A stretch of 64,000 bases of DNA, taken from NCBI GenBank assembly GCA_013399875.1, contig VXAZ01000413.1, positions 1 through 64,000 on the forward strand, written 5' to 3'. Origin of the DNA: Gymnorhina tibicen. Its lineage: Eukaryota > Chordata > Aves > Passeriformes > Artamidae. Positions 26,618 to 38,880 of this stretch are shown here, piece after piece (positions within the stretch are counted from its first letter, which is position 1; each line of letters begins with the position of its first letter). The position numbers and the translations under genes were made by a program. The notes beneath the pieces are model-generated. The model did not search any database, was not told where the DNA came from, and saw only the letters and a list, made by a program, of their open reading frames with translations.

Positions 26618-29600
26618 GGAGGCTAGCTTAAGTACAGCTGTTAATAATACAGGATTTGTTCTTCTAAATATTTAAACAGGGATTCTTTCCAGTAGACAGG
26701 AGGAAGAACACTGCCCACAGGGCATGTTGTGCCAGCTCTCCTAAGACATTCCTTGTTATTTTTTAGCAGCCAGCATAATGATGTGGCTGAATAACATCAA
26801 ATGAAGTAAGATAAATATCCCTGTCTCGCACACCTTTGGCTGAGTCACAGGATCCTTTCATGACAGAGAAAGATTTATAAAAATCCTTTTACTCTGTTAC
26901 AATTAACATGTATAGCAGGTGAATATCTGTACATTTGATAGGTTTTTCTAATATTAGCTATTTGTTAATTCTTAAGGATTCTGTGCAGAAAGTTAAAAGT
27001 TCCTTGCAAAATCAGCAAACAGATGAAAAAGCAGGAAAGTAACAAGGTGCAAGCTGCTACTTTTAAGAGGAAATGACTGCAGATATCAATGCAATTTTTT
27101 TTCAGTATTAGAACAAAGTACTAATGGTATCTCCCTTAATAAAATATCTACTTAAGTCTTTCAGTAGCTATACTTCTCTTCTGTTAAGTTACATTACCAC
27201 AGGTAAGCAAAAGAAATTCTTGGGGACTTTTGAATCCTGGGTCTTTTAACACTAATGCATGATTAAATGATGATGTTCCCTGGGGAGATATGTGGATTTA
27301 TTCCTCATTTTAGAGCATGCAGCTAGCATTCCAGCTTTAACCTCTTGGTTGCCTCTTTTGCCTCAGTACCATGCTAAACTGGAATCTCCGCCTGCTGTGA
27401 GAGACGCCTCTTGAGTTTGAGTCCTGCTCTTGCCAGGAAGGAAGAGGAGCAAAGCACTTGTTTCCTGGTGTGCCTTGCAGCGTGCTGGGAGAGTGCTGTG
27501 TACTGCAAGGGTCACCACGTACTGCCAAGTTGAACATTCCTTCATCCTGTCTCCATCATGGCAGGGAGATCTGCTGGCTCCTGGGCTGCTCTCACACTTC
27601 ACAGGCACAAAATGGAAATCCCTTACCCTTTCTGCTCTCCATGTTCCATGGCTCAGAATTTATTCTGGCTCATCAGAAATGATGAAGTCTCCTTTGTTTT
27701 ATGAGATCTAAGGATGTTTTAGACATTTCATGCCTGTTGTAATAACACTCCCCTTGCAGAAAACAGTGGAAACTTTTCTGTCAACTAACTAAGAGGAGGC
27801 TTGGGCCAGTGACTTTCCTCCTGCACTTCTGGTTTTTTTATTTTGGCCAGTTACTTTTCCTCCTACTGACAAATGTTCCAGACCACTGTGGTAACCTCAA
27901 AACCTTTTCCAGCACTAGATGGTACCAGTACCTGCTTTCTGTACCTGTCACTTTAAATGAGAGTGTTTTTTAGCAAAAAGGAAGCATGATTGCCTCTTCA
28001 TTCCTGTCATTTTCCACCGATTGGATGACTGAAGTATGAAGACCTGGAAGTGTTGCAACATCCTGGTTACATCTGGCTTGTTTGGCAGCAGTGAAGAAGG
28101 CTAAAGGCGAGTTTGATGACTCAGTGTTGGGGGTGGACTGGACAGTGGGACTGGTGAGGAGTGAGAATGATGGCTCTGGCTCAAGCCTGATCCTTTGGAT
28201 GGAGCTGACTTTACATTTTGCTGCAATTAGGCCTACAGGGATGGGATTGGGTAACACTGCCCATGTTAGCACCACTTCAAGTTCTTTCCAGCTCCTTCAG
28301 AACCCTGAGGAATTTCAGTATTGATTTCTGTGGCATGTTCATGTATGTCTATGAGTGTCTCCAAAACTAACAAAAGAGGAGTCAGGGCAGGGAAGCGGAG
28401 GAGGAAAAGACAAGCAAGAGAGCCAGCTGAATATTCCTGCCAAGTTTTGCTGGAGCTGTGTGACTGGCTCTGTTATTCAGGTCCCATGGCATTTGCTGGT
28501 GGGCTGTAAGAATACAGGGATTTAATTATTAGCAAAAAGAGCATATGGTTGTTGGATGACCAGCTGGGAAATGCAAATGAAATACTAAAAATATATCATT
28601 TAGTATTTTTCTCACCATGCGTTTCTCTGACAGATAGGGCTTGTACTGTGGATTGGAATCAGAGCAGGCTATGGTGTTCCCAGTAAGAGAAAGACAAAGA
28701 AGGACAAAAGAATGGGAAAGAGGTGGCCATATCATTCAGTGCTCATTGTTTTGGTTCAGCAAAAATAGTCATGTTTTGAGGGAGGGAGGTGATGAGTATC
28801 AGAAAAGCTATCTGAATTGTCTATTTCCATTGCCATCATCCAAGGCGAGGGGCTGGCAAGGGGTAGTGGCTGGAAGAAGTAAGTGCCAGGCAACTGGCAG
28901 GAGTTGGGCATTAGGAGAGTCTTCAGGAGCTGGAAGGAGACCAGGAGACATGGGATCCTGGAAGGGCCATAGGCCTCACTGGGAGAAGGAACTGTGAGGG
29001 AATTCAAGCTCTGAAAGCTATCTCACAGTCCACCCTCTCTCACCACATTCCCTACATAAGCAGGTAACAGCCTACTCTTTTCTCTGTCCTAATCTCCTGT
29101 GTGCAAAGCTTTTCTTGGCTGGTTATACTTGTGCATGGTCAGTGCTCTCAGGCCACCTGGGCTCTGGGGATGGGATTCTAGTGCACAAGTTTTTCTCAGA
29201 CCCTGTCACAAAATCATTATATTTTGACCCTGGTGCCTTGGCATATGTCTTACCTTGGTTTGCAAAGTTCTGATAGATATGTATTGAACACATGAAAGAA
29301 CATGTTCATATTTGTTTATGTAGATCTGAGCAGATTTTTTGGATAAGTGTAGTACTTTTCCTATGTCTGGGAAAATATTTTCCTCCATATCCTAGTTTCC
29401 TTTAATTCTGTCAGTTTACTTTATAATTCAAAAGCAGAAGTAGTAGCATGCAGGCAGAAGGACGTCATGGCAGGGGAGGGAGCTTCAGCTTTTGACAGCC
29501 TCTGCAATAATATTTATCCCTTCTAGACCATTTTTCTCACTGGAACTGACCACACACCAGTTGTCCCTCCATGCCAAAGACCCCTTGCCTTGGATGTGTC

Positions 29601-29714
29601 TTGTTGCTACAACAAAATTAAACAGTGTCACCTCTGGTATAAAGACAAACTGTGAGTGTTTCAGGCTTATACAAATTTAAATACTGTGACTGGATGTGAC
29701 CCTGCAGTGGGGCA
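26618..29714. other. Non-genic DNA with GC-richer patches
   Basis: Composition rises in GC at about 27,330-27,700 and 28,640-29,000, where several frames stay open on both strands. Most of those frames lack an ATG, share no recognisable domain and overlap each other, so no gene is called. No transposon is recognised. Confidence 0.45.
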
Positions 29715-30032
29715 ATGGAGTGTTATGCTGCACTTGAAAGACCAGTGTCTGCATCTTATAAAAATCAAAGCCTCCAGGATGAAGTTTGCATGACTGTAAA
29801 TGACTGCATGTTGGTCAGCCTTGCTAACCTGACTCCTCCCAGGAATGATTCCATCCTGGTGCACAGAGGAAAACAGTTTTCCTTGCTGTTGCCCTCTGAA
29901 GTTCTGGGTTTCCAGGCAGAGGGACAACAAGCCATCAACCTCTCCTCCAGGGTCCACCAGGTTGTCTTGCTATCCCAGCCCCTTCAGCTGCTGCCTTTCC
30001 CTGGGCTTAGAATTAAAAGCCAAACACTTTAG
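29715..30032 (+). other. 105-codon ATG frame with favourable start context, unknown
   Basis: The frame opens with GCAATGG, which has a purine at -3 and G at +4 as preferred by vertebrate ribosomes, and stays open for 105 codons. The residue mix is unremarkable and not low-complexity, with motifs such as SLANLTPP near the middle and a hydrophobic V/L-rich run near residues 82-95. The opposite strand and a second plus frame are also open, so general GC content may be the cause. It runs into an LTR-like segment, so it may be part of an old retroelement instead of a host gene. No family is recognised. Confidence 0.15.
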
Positions 30033-30111
30033 AGGGGTTTAGGTTAGAGGGGAAAAAAGGGTTTTACCTCTGTATTTATTCAAGGGTCCTTTGGTGCATA
30101 CATCCAGGTAG

Positions 30112-30224
30112 AAAGCACCCCCAAATGCACACCAAAAATGCACACCTGAAAGTGCCCACCAGGATGCCCACCCCAAGAATGCACCAGGGTGCACCCCCTG
30201 AACAATGCACTGCACTGCTCAATG
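30112..30224 (+). repeat. Degenerate TGCAC-type tandem array
   Basis: Words such as ATGCACACC, GTGCCCACC, ATGCCCACC and ATGCACCAG recur roughly every 9-17 bases. This looks like a decayed minisatellite that grades into the CA microsatellite at its right end. Confidence 0.6.
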
Positions 30225-30255
<31 letters not shown>

Positions 30256-30259
30256 ATAC
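30225..30259 (+). repeat. (CA)n microsatellite, 13 pure units plus TACACATACG tail
   Basis: Thirteen uninterrupted CA units at 30,225-30,250 are followed by imperfect TA/CA units. It is probably length-polymorphic between individuals. Confidence 0.95.
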
Positions 30260-30320
30260 GCACGATGATTTGTGTATACAATTATAGACCTTGCAGATTA
30301 GCATATCTATCCAAGATTCC

Positions 30321-31771
30321 CCAAGGAGAGGCTCAAGAGAAGCCCCAGTCCTGAGGAACCTTCCCCCTGGAGGCGCCTAGCTTAGTTTACAGAATGTGTT
30401 CTGGAGAGGACCTTGGGGTCTGGGGCTTNTAGATCGCCCTGCTTGAAGGCCCTCCAGAAAGACTTGGTTAGTGTGGTCCTCATCTATTCCCAGTTCCCTG
30501 CACTTCAAAATGATCTCCCAGCTGGAATCACCATGTGGCAATGTAATGGACTGGCAGCTGAGTGAAGTGTGTCTAACTCTAGGTGCTTTTTTTTCCAAGA
30601 TCACATCAGTGTTAAATAGACAGAAGAAATAAGCAAATACTATCCCTGATACGTTCTTGCTGTGCTGCAGTATTGCACATAATTTTCCTTTGTGGCCTGA
30701 TCATTTAATCTTTCTGTTACCCTTTTCCATATTAGTGCTGATCAAGCAAAATTACTCAGACTGTCAGCAAACAGAACCCACCATTATTTTCATTAAATTT
30801 TGACCAAGTGAACACCCTGATAAACCAGGTAACAGAGGACACAGACCCTGCTTGCTTTTTCCTTGCAGGTTCTCTTCTTTGCTGTACAGGATATTTAGAA
30901 ATAGGCCATTTTTTCTACCTGAAATGACATTTTAAACACCCAGACACGGTCAAATTAATGTCTGAAATTATTTTAAGAGGAAATATTTGGTACCAGACAG
31001 AGGAGATGGTAAAGATTTAAGTGTTACTTCTTAGTAGCCCAGTGGCTGTTAATAAATGTTATGGCTTAATCCAAATAAGTGCAAGAAACTGCAAAGGTGA
31101 TTTGGGCTTCCTAGAATGGCAACAGCATTTGCTGAAGGAAAAGTGGGCCTTGATGTGGTAAAATTAAGTCCTGTAGATTTTGCAATTAAATACCTTGTCA
31201 GGTTCGTTTCTTTAAACACATAATTGCTTCTTACATGTCCTATACTAATACTCAACTGTATCCTAATTACACTTTTGCATCATGAGTTAATTTAGTTTCT
31301 TAAAAAAAAAAAAATTCATCTTGCACTCTTTCATGCATGGTTATTAAATTTGCACCACATTTTCACCTCTGTTGAGCAAAACTGAGAGCACACAGACCAT
31401 TGAAGGGCAAGTGCCAACCACATAACCATGGAACTGCTTGAAGTCCCAAAATCAGTAGCAATCTAGAGCACAGCTGAGCTGAGGGTCTTAGCTGACCCTT
31501 TACTGACAGAACCCTGACAGACAGCAGTATGTTTGTAAATCACAATCCTGCCCCCTCTCAGGAGGGCCTGTTGGAGAGGACTAACTTGATGACCAGTCTG
31601 AAAAAGCCAGAACCAGACTTAGGCAAAGTATATTCCATGTTGAGAGTTTTGTCACAGGATGTATGACCCCACAGGAGATTGTCATAAACTGCCCTTTAAA
31701 TTATGTTATGTGAACTATGGACATTGTCCATATTCAGTGGAGAATTATCTTCTTTTCTTCAACTGTTTTAG
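30321..31771. other. Non-genic DNA
   Basis: About 30,321-30,604 is GC-richer. It contains one undetermined base at 30,429 and is open on the minus strand, and may belong to the same old element as the LTR-like fragment to its left. The rest is AT-rich, with an A run near 31,300, and nothing is recognised. Confidence 0.45.
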
Positions 31772-31805
31772 TGCTGGGAAGACTTTGGCTTTGGCCGAAG
31801 ATGAG
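31772..31805 (+). other. Candidate 34-bp microexon
   Basis: A good pyrimidine-rich acceptor (CTTCAACTGTTTTAG) precedes the segment and a GATGAG|GTAACA donor follows. One frame reads AGKTLALAEDE from the second base onward. Length and phase do not chain with the other candidates in this window, and exons this short are rarely real without further evidence. Most likely a decoy. Confidence 0.1.
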
Positions 31806-32271
31806 GTAACAAGGAAAATCCCAAGCCTCAGTAAGGGCTGAGATAGTGTGGGATCCTAGGGGTTTCATCTTGAGGGAGTCCATGAATCCCACTATTATCA
31901 CAGGCCATAATCTGTGACTTTTCAAGGTTTCTCAGTGATTAAGGAGGCCGCTGATTACTGAATCCAAAATACAATGAAAAAAACATCAAGCAGTGGCATG
32001 CAGGACTTTAAATAAACAAGTATTTTAAAGTAAGAGGTCAGCTAAAGCCACATCCAGAAATCTGAAATACAGAGCTTTGTGTGTGCAGTCTGTATGCATG
32101 AAAACAGCATTCTAAATCTTTTCTGTAATTACATAGGAATAACTTTGTTTTGATCTTCTCTCTATAGAAAACTGCCTTTTAAGGGGTGATCTAAAGAATG
32201 CTCATTGCTATAGATGGTTGAACAAAAAAAACATGTGATCAAGCTTCTTTCCACTGTGTCTAACACTAGAA

Positions 32272-32318
32272 CATCCAAAATCTAAAATTAAATCCAAAAT
32301 CTAAATCTAAATCTAAAC
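32272..32318 (+). repeat. AATCTAA hexamer-type short tandem repeat
   Basis: ATCCAAAATCTAAA is duplicated and followed by three AAATCT-type hexamers. Confidence 0.8.
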
Positions 32319-32950
32319 AATTTGGGATCACATCATCATTTGGATGAGTAAAAAGTTTCTTGTGGCAATGCTTGCTTTTGAAATGTAGATTGCTAAATAT
32401 ACTGTTGAGATTTTCTTTTTGTTCTGCAAGCAAGTGTTCTGACAAAATGCAGAACAGATTCAACAATAATTTAAAAGTTATTCCTTGAACTTTTCTAAGC
32501 AGAATAATTCTGAAGGGGCGATGGCAGCAGGAGCACCAGAATCAACTGAAAATCAGTGTTTGCTACTCGTTTGGCTCAATTAGGTCAGAGCAATCCAGTA
32601 CCTTTGTTTCATCCTGAATTTAATTTAATCCCTATATTTATTTTTTCTCTTGACATTGTAAAATTTGCTCTACATTGCATCCCTTGGTGATCAGTGATTC
32701 AGAGCAGGTATCCTTTCTAAACCCTGGGTTTCTGCTGCAACAGGAGTTGTGTCTTCTCAGGACTTTCTAGAAATCAATACATGACAGTAAAATGGTTGTT
32801 GCATAAATGTAGAATGCTCTATATTTTGGTTTAGTAATTTCCAGACAGTTCTCAAAGGAGAAATACTAATAAGTTTCTTAGGAGAAAAAGACTTATAATA
32901 CACATAGAAAGCAGGTTGTGACTTCAGAAGATGAAGTCTTTGGCAATTAT

Positions 32951-32970
32951 ACTGGTTTAATTATACCAGT
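32951..32970. repeat. 20-bp near-perfect palindrome around TAATTA
   Basis: The arms ACTGGT and ACCAGT flank a TTAATTAT centre containing the symmetric homeodomain core TAATTA. Only one base pair of the dyad is mismatched. It could be a dimeric factor site or coincidence. Confidence 0.4.
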
Positions 32971-34762
32971 TAATGCATCACCCCTTCAGATGTTCCAACA
33001 CAGTGGTTTGTGCAGCTGCTGATGAATCAGACTGAGGATATCATCAGCTTCAGAAAACACAGTTTTTTGGGAGTGTTTCTAAAAATGAGATCTGTTTACA
33101 AGCTGTTTCACAGTGCCTTATGGCAGTGCTGCACAAACAGCTGTGCCAGCACAACTGAGGAGAGTGGCAAAGGGGGGGAATCAGAAATGTATGGGAAGGA
33201 TATAAGTATTTTACATTGGCAGTGATGACAAAGACTTTGTCTTTTAACAGATAGAATTTGACTTTGTCCTTTCTAACCACACAGTAAATTCTATAAGGCA
33301 CTGCAAGGTAGTATGCAGAATGTGAAGACGATCTTACAAACAAAAAGCTGTTGGACTGTAAATTAACTGGTTTTGCTCATTTTCCCTCTTCCAGTTTGTA
33401 GTTGTTGTGTGTATTTAAATATATTGTTTCAACATCATTTATACCTTTGCACTTTAGCAGAAATACTTACATCCCCCACTGATCTTTGTCCAGAGCTGGT
33501 GTCTTATTCTTGACAGCATGTCCCAGACAAGTTCTATTTGTCATTATAGACTGCTAGGAGCTTGCAAAGGTCTCATTTTTTTTCCAGTCCTTCTGCATCT
33601 TGATGACAGGCAGAGCTATCAGCATTCCACACTCTGGGGTAACAGGTCAGCATAGCTGCTGGTGACAACAGAAATCTGTATTTGAAGTGGAGCAGATATT
33701 AGGATCAGCCCATAAAATATTACCAGATTTTGTGTGAGCCATTCAGTCTACAAGGTATTATTTCCTTCCTATAGCACATCTTGTTGGACCAAGCACTACA
33801 TTAATGAAAACTGTCTTCAACAAGTAAGCCTAGAGACATGACACTAATATAATGATGCAACAGTGGCATAGATTTTGAAATCCAGTTTACTGTTGCAGGT
33901 ACATATATTCCTGCATTAAACTGTTGCCTTTATGTACTCACACTTGCACAAAAACATATGCAATACACTTCATTCTTACTGTGTCTGCAATACAAATGGC
34001 TTGGGTGAAAGAAATTATGTCATATATGGCCTGTGATATCTTCATATCTGATTTCCACACCAGCTACTGAATATGTCTAATAACTCCTGCTACCAAATTT
34101 AGATCTTGATGAACCCTCCTGAGTCATGAACCCTGCCTTGCCTTTCATCATGTGTGCAGAGACAGAGAATATCTTTCAGCCTTATATCTGTCCTCCTCAC
34201 TGTTTTCTCTCCTCTTTGGCCTAATGTTAGATACTGAATTTTGTCTGGGTTATATACACAGAATAAGTGTGCTAGGTCAGGAAGTTTCCCTTTCCAAACA
34301 AACAAATGTATTGTAATTAGTTTCTTTATTTCTTTCTTTCTGCCTGAAGAAGAAGTAAGCATCATTTGGCTTCACCACGGGGGATAAGAGGCTGCAGTAC
34401 TAAACTGGTCATTTGTTTTTCAGTCTGCTCAAGTGCCTTGTCTTTAACAGGTAAAAAAAATAGCAGAACCACACCTGCTTTCCAGAATGTTTTGGCCTGA
34501 GAGTAGTATACGAAGAGAGAAACACAAAGTTTCCGCTAGTAAAAGGAGATGGAAAAATCAAAACTGAGGTTGTTGTCTTTGAAAAGATATTAGAACATTT
34601 CCTTAACCAAAATAAATGTTAGTGTTTTTTTCCCAATCCTGTATGCACTCATAATATATAGTTTAATTACAGGAAATATGTGTTTGATGCATGCTCATAA
34701 ATATTTTTGGTTTTGCTCTGAATGAAGTGTCAAGCACTCTAACGAATTGTTTTTTTCTCTAG

Positions 34763-34874
34763 ATAGTGTTGGACAGGTTCGTGTTTGCCTGGAGTCACTG
34801 TGTGTGGGAGGCTCAGCCACTCAGGTGGTGTTTAACTTCTTGCAAGACAGGGGCCCCAGCTTCTGCTTTAGATG
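34763..34874 (+). other. Candidate 112-bp exon (coding or lncRNA)
   Basis: A strong acceptor (TTTTTTTCTCTAG) lies directly upstream and a good donor (GATG|GTATGT) directly downstream, giving a typical exon length. GC content inside is clearly above the flanks. Two of three frames are open throughout; one reads GQVRVCLESLCVGGSATQVV in its first half, the other starts IVLDRFVFAWSHC. Neither matches a family I know, and the two open frames prevent a choice. An untranslated or long-noncoding-RNA exon would fit equally well. The splice-site pair is among the best in the window. Confidence 0.25.
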
Positions 34875-36993
34875 GTATGTGTGAGCTACTTTAAAAATAC
34901 ATTTTTAGGTTTATGCAAAACATTCATTCTGTGAGTCCAGATATGTGTCAGCCTAATTCCCACACACCTGAAACACAAATTACCATGGCAGCAAATACAC
35001 ATTCAAATTCCAAATATGCTTTAGTAAAGCACAATGGTTAAGAATGTCTTATTTTCTCTTTTTTTTTTTTCTTTTTTTTTTTAAAGCTAGTTAGTGCAGT
35101 ATTAGGTAGGTCACTCTGGCCACATTCCCAGAATTTAACAGTGGGGGCCTTGTGGAATGCTAAACGATGTGTATAACAGCATTCAGGCTCTCTGTGAGCC
35201 AATCCGTCAAAACATTTGCTGCTTTGAAAATGTGCTCTTCAAAAAAATGGGCATATGGAACTTATTAGACTATTTGGTGGAGTTCAGGCAGCAGAACCCA
35301 AGAGAAGCATAAAAACATCTGAGGACACAATTCTACCTTAAGGTAATAGGATCTCTAAACTGTTTTCTGCAATCAAATACATACAAAATACAGGGGAGAA
35401 ACATCCTGAATGCAGAACGTTTTACATTCCAAACAGTCACAAGACCTTAAGTAAAGAACTTGTAATAGTAGTAAAAAAAGTAGTGGTTTGATTGCAGCAA
35501 TAGTTGGTGTGTTTGGTTCTGTTTCCTCAGCAGAGTGTATTGATCCTTGGCTCTTTAACAGTTCAAGTTGTATCGAGGAGTTCTGAGTCGAGGTTTCACT
35601 GCAGCGGATTTCTGTGCCTCTGGTGCATTGGCAGAGAGGGTCAATCAGTCTCCTTGGAGATGAAAAAAGACAGTGCTGCAGATGGGAAACACAAATGAGC
35701 TGCCATTTTCCAGCACCTGTTTGTACCTTCTTCCAAATGATTCCTTGTTCCTGTTACACAGTGAGAACAGAATGACCCCAGAGTGAGCAGATCTTCCCTC
35801 ACACTGTTGAATGATAAGACAAACTGAACAAATAACTCAGATTAAATTTTGTCTTTGGCAGCCATAGCAAGAGATAACACTGGATTTTGCTGTTCCATGG
35901 GTGTTCCTCGAGCAGACTGTTACACGGCGTCCTCTGGGGACAGAATTAGAGGACGATGGAGGACTCTGCAACCCCTATAATTTCTCCCTTCCTCTCATCT
36001 GTTTTGACAGTGCTCTGAGCATGAAACTGTGGCCTGTGCAGGGTATTTTACACCATGCTGCTAGCTTTGATCACTACTGCAAATAATTAAAAGGACACCA
36101 TGATCTTGTGTAGCCTCTTTCACACAGTTGGATGTTATGGCACAATTTCAGACCTCTGGCCAACTTTTTGTGTCCCATAAGATGGACAACTGAAGTCTGA
36201 GACTTTGTTTTGTTGATGTGGAGTACAGATACGTATTTCTCTTTTTATGTGGCTGTAATTCAAGGAGACAAAAAGTCATATTGAAGTATTAAAAATGGAT
36301 TGTTACCTTTTAAAGTAAGGCTGGTGACTTTTGCTGCTGTGGTATAGAGTGGTCTTTGTTATTGTAGTGTTTGAATCAAGAACCGAGTTACATAGTAGGT
36401 TCTGACAGTTGTGACGCTGTTTTACAGAATCTCACAATTATATTCTTAGCAGGCTAGCAAGTTTGTGACTTTTATAGGAGTGATGGGCTACAACCTCATG
36501 CCATAGAAGTACTGTGTTAGCAAGTCATGCGGGATCTGTGGGGAAGGAGTCTAACATTGCTAATGCTCCTTTTCTAATAACCTCTGAAATAAAGTAAAGC
36601 ATCCCAGAAAATAGGTCTCAGACGTGAGACATTTTAAAGCAGGGAGAATGAAGCATCTCTGCCTTCAATCACAGCTCCCTGGAAACTTCAGTGACCCTTG
36701 TGCAACAAGCTTAATATGATACTAGGCAATATCATGAGACTTAATTTGTTATCATTGCTACCAGGAATTTGAATGTCAGTGCCCCTATCTGCTCAGAAGA
36801 TAAGCTGTATAGTTCTGTTATGCAAAGGTCCTTGAAATAAGTTGTGGAATCCACAAGAACTTTTTATTTTACTTTATTCCCTGCATTTGGAAGAGACTGC
36901 TGAGATAGAAAACCTTCCTGAGAACTGGACACTGCTGTGAGTGGAAACCTTTGAAAAAGGAAATTGCCTGTAATGGGTTTGTGGTTGCCTCCA
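34875..36993. other. AT-rich non-genic DNA
   Basis: It has a poly-T tract at 35,049-35,082 interrupted by one C. No element is recognised. Confidence 0.55.
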
Positions 36994-37281
36994 CTACTGG
37001 GCTGCAGTGAATGAGTAAATCAAGTTAAACTGCAAATATATTTCCAGATCTCTTTGCCACTGATTTTCCCACCTGAGAAAAATCTGTCTGCCACATTCAA
37101 GAACTGAATCTTCACGTGGCAGAAGTATGGCACTGGAGGTGCAGGTCTGGAGCCAGGACAAAGCTTTTGCCCATAATGCAGGCACAAAAGAAAGTGGCCC
37201 CAAAGCGGCCTGGATAGAAACTTCAGAAGTGCTGTGCTTTGGCCTTCTGCCACTCCTTTTGAAGTCAGGGACTTCTCCCAT
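36994..37281 (-). other. 95-codon ATG frame on the minus strand, strong start context
   Basis: The start reads ACATAATGG, with A at -3 and G at +4. The predicted product has a mixed, protein-like composition with charged N-terminal residues (MGEVPDFKRSGRRPK) and tryptophans spread along it. No signal peptide, membrane segment or known domain is seen. Inside, a TTTTTCTCAG|GTGGGA sequence could serve as acceptor or donor. No repeat is recognised here. Length alone is not significant for a 64-kb window, so this is an unproven open frame; it could be a fragment of an old retrocopy or pure chance. Confidence 0.15.
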
Positions 37282-38880
37282 TATGTTAGATTTTAACAGT
37301 CAGAACAATTTCAAACTCCTTTAAAAACATCCTACCCACTGTTTTCAGTGCATGGTTTTATCGAGTCAGAAGATTTTGGTGCTGGAAAGAATTGTGGCAT
37401 TCTATAATACCAGGAGGTGACCTCTCTGATTTCTTCATGTTAGCCCTGTACTTCCACGGTGCCCTTCATTCTCTTCTTCACTCTATAAGAAGCTGCTGCT
37501 GACCCACTGGTATTGCCTGATTCTGAATCCCACCATTGCAAAATATAAGGAGGGACATGTGAAAGAAAGGCAGAAGCAGAATTACCTCCAGCAGCTGTCC
37601 TGCCTGCAGGTCTCCTGGGGTGGGTTGCAGTGTGTCCTGGAGAGTGGTCCCTTCCTTTGAGCTGTCTCCCTTCTCCTTTCTGATAGGTACCATTCTTGTG
37701 CCCATGTGCTCACAGTCCTGTGAGAGCTTTTCTGGGAAGGTTAGTCATGTCATACTGGATTTTGTCCTTATGGCTGTGTTTCCAAGAACCAAATTGCTGT
37801 TTGCTCCTCCTCACTGTGTGTGCTGAGTACAGCATCTGGCTTTAGGTCATTGCCTTATGGACAGGTTTTCTTCTTTTTTACAGTAAATATGGGTTCATGT
37901 TCAAGGGATTTGGCTGTCACACCTCTAGTTAAAGTTCCTTACCAAGCTTTATGAATACTTTGAACCAAATTGGATTTTCTTGAGTCTCACTGGTTTAGTA
38001 CTCAAAATTCAGTCCTGGAGTAACTAAACAAATTAAATGTTTGATATTGAGATCTGTCTGTGTTCTAGTCTCTGTTGTGGCTGGTATCTATTGAGACATT
38101 AACCTTTGTTCTGCCCAAGTTATTTTATTTATATAATTTTAATTTATTTTGCATTGGTATTCTGCAGCTACTTCCAAAGGAATTTGTGCCTGGAAAAATT
38201 AGAAAAATGAGCCATGTAAGTCCATGAGAGAGGTTATAAAATAAACATTATACCATGTGTGGGGTAACATTTTTTACTGCAAGTGGCTGCTCTCACTTTT
38301 CTGGCACTTATACACACAGCCATCTGTTTGAATGCTGTTTGAAGTGGCTATATTCCAGCATTTATGTAACTTGCCTGTAGAAAGGAAATGACATCACTTA
38401 GTTTCCTGAAGAATATTACCAATGTCAGAACTGAGGAAATAAAATCTACAATAAAAATCTACAATAAATAGAATATGTATTTTTAAATCTTTTTTTTTTC
38501 CTTTTACAGTAGGACACCTCTCAATTCTGTTCTGCTCATTCCTGCAAAGCCAGGAAACCCCATTCATTTCACACAGACTTTCACACACACTGCTAGGAGC
38601 AGGCTGCAAGCCACTGTAACTCATGTGTTACATTGATGAAATGAAATCTGGCAAGACAGGAATGAACTGATACAATGGCAAAGCCTGCAATGTGCCTGTG
38701 TGTCAAGATATAGGCATAAAATAACAACAGCAATTTCATAATTAGACTGGCTGAAGCTTCAGCCCTTTCAAGTGACCACAACAGTGCAGCAGCTGTTTGT
38801 CATGTCTGGAAAAAACAGGAGCTACACAATTTTATACAGACCCATATGACAGAACCTGAGGGACTGGCATGAATTGTGTT
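37282..38880. other. AT-rich non-genic DNA
   Basis: Contains a perfect 13-bp tandem duplication at 38,441-38,466 and a poly-T run near 38,490. Nothing else is recognised. Confidence 0.55.
38441..38466 (+). repeat. Perfect 13-bp tandem duplication
   Basis: AAAATCTACAATA is present twice head-to-tail without mismatch. Confidence 0.9.

Larger units (their letters stand above)
30005..30320 (-). mobile_element. LTR-like fragment (weak call)
   Basis: Read on the minus strand, this block has an AATAAATAC polyadenylation-type signal near 30,075-30,083, followed by a pyrimidine-rich stretch and a TTTTAATTC-like tail. That order resembles the R-U5 end of an avian endogenous retrovirus LTR. Its middle is a degenerate TGCAC-type array and a CA microsatellite. 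I could not place both ends or find a target-site duplication. It could instead be an unrelated repeat-rich islet. Confidence 0.3.
31806..34762. other. AT-rich non-genic DNA
   Basis: There is a short AATCTAA-type repeat at 32,272-32,318 and a 20-bp near-palindrome at 32,951-32,970. Otherwise no transposon, RNA gene or exon is supported. Confidence 0.55.

Noticed and set aside
27165..27206. Strong CACAG|GTAAGC donor
   Set aside because: Only a 38-base segment lies before it, beginning with a stop in one frame, without a convincing acceptor; treated as a decoy donor.
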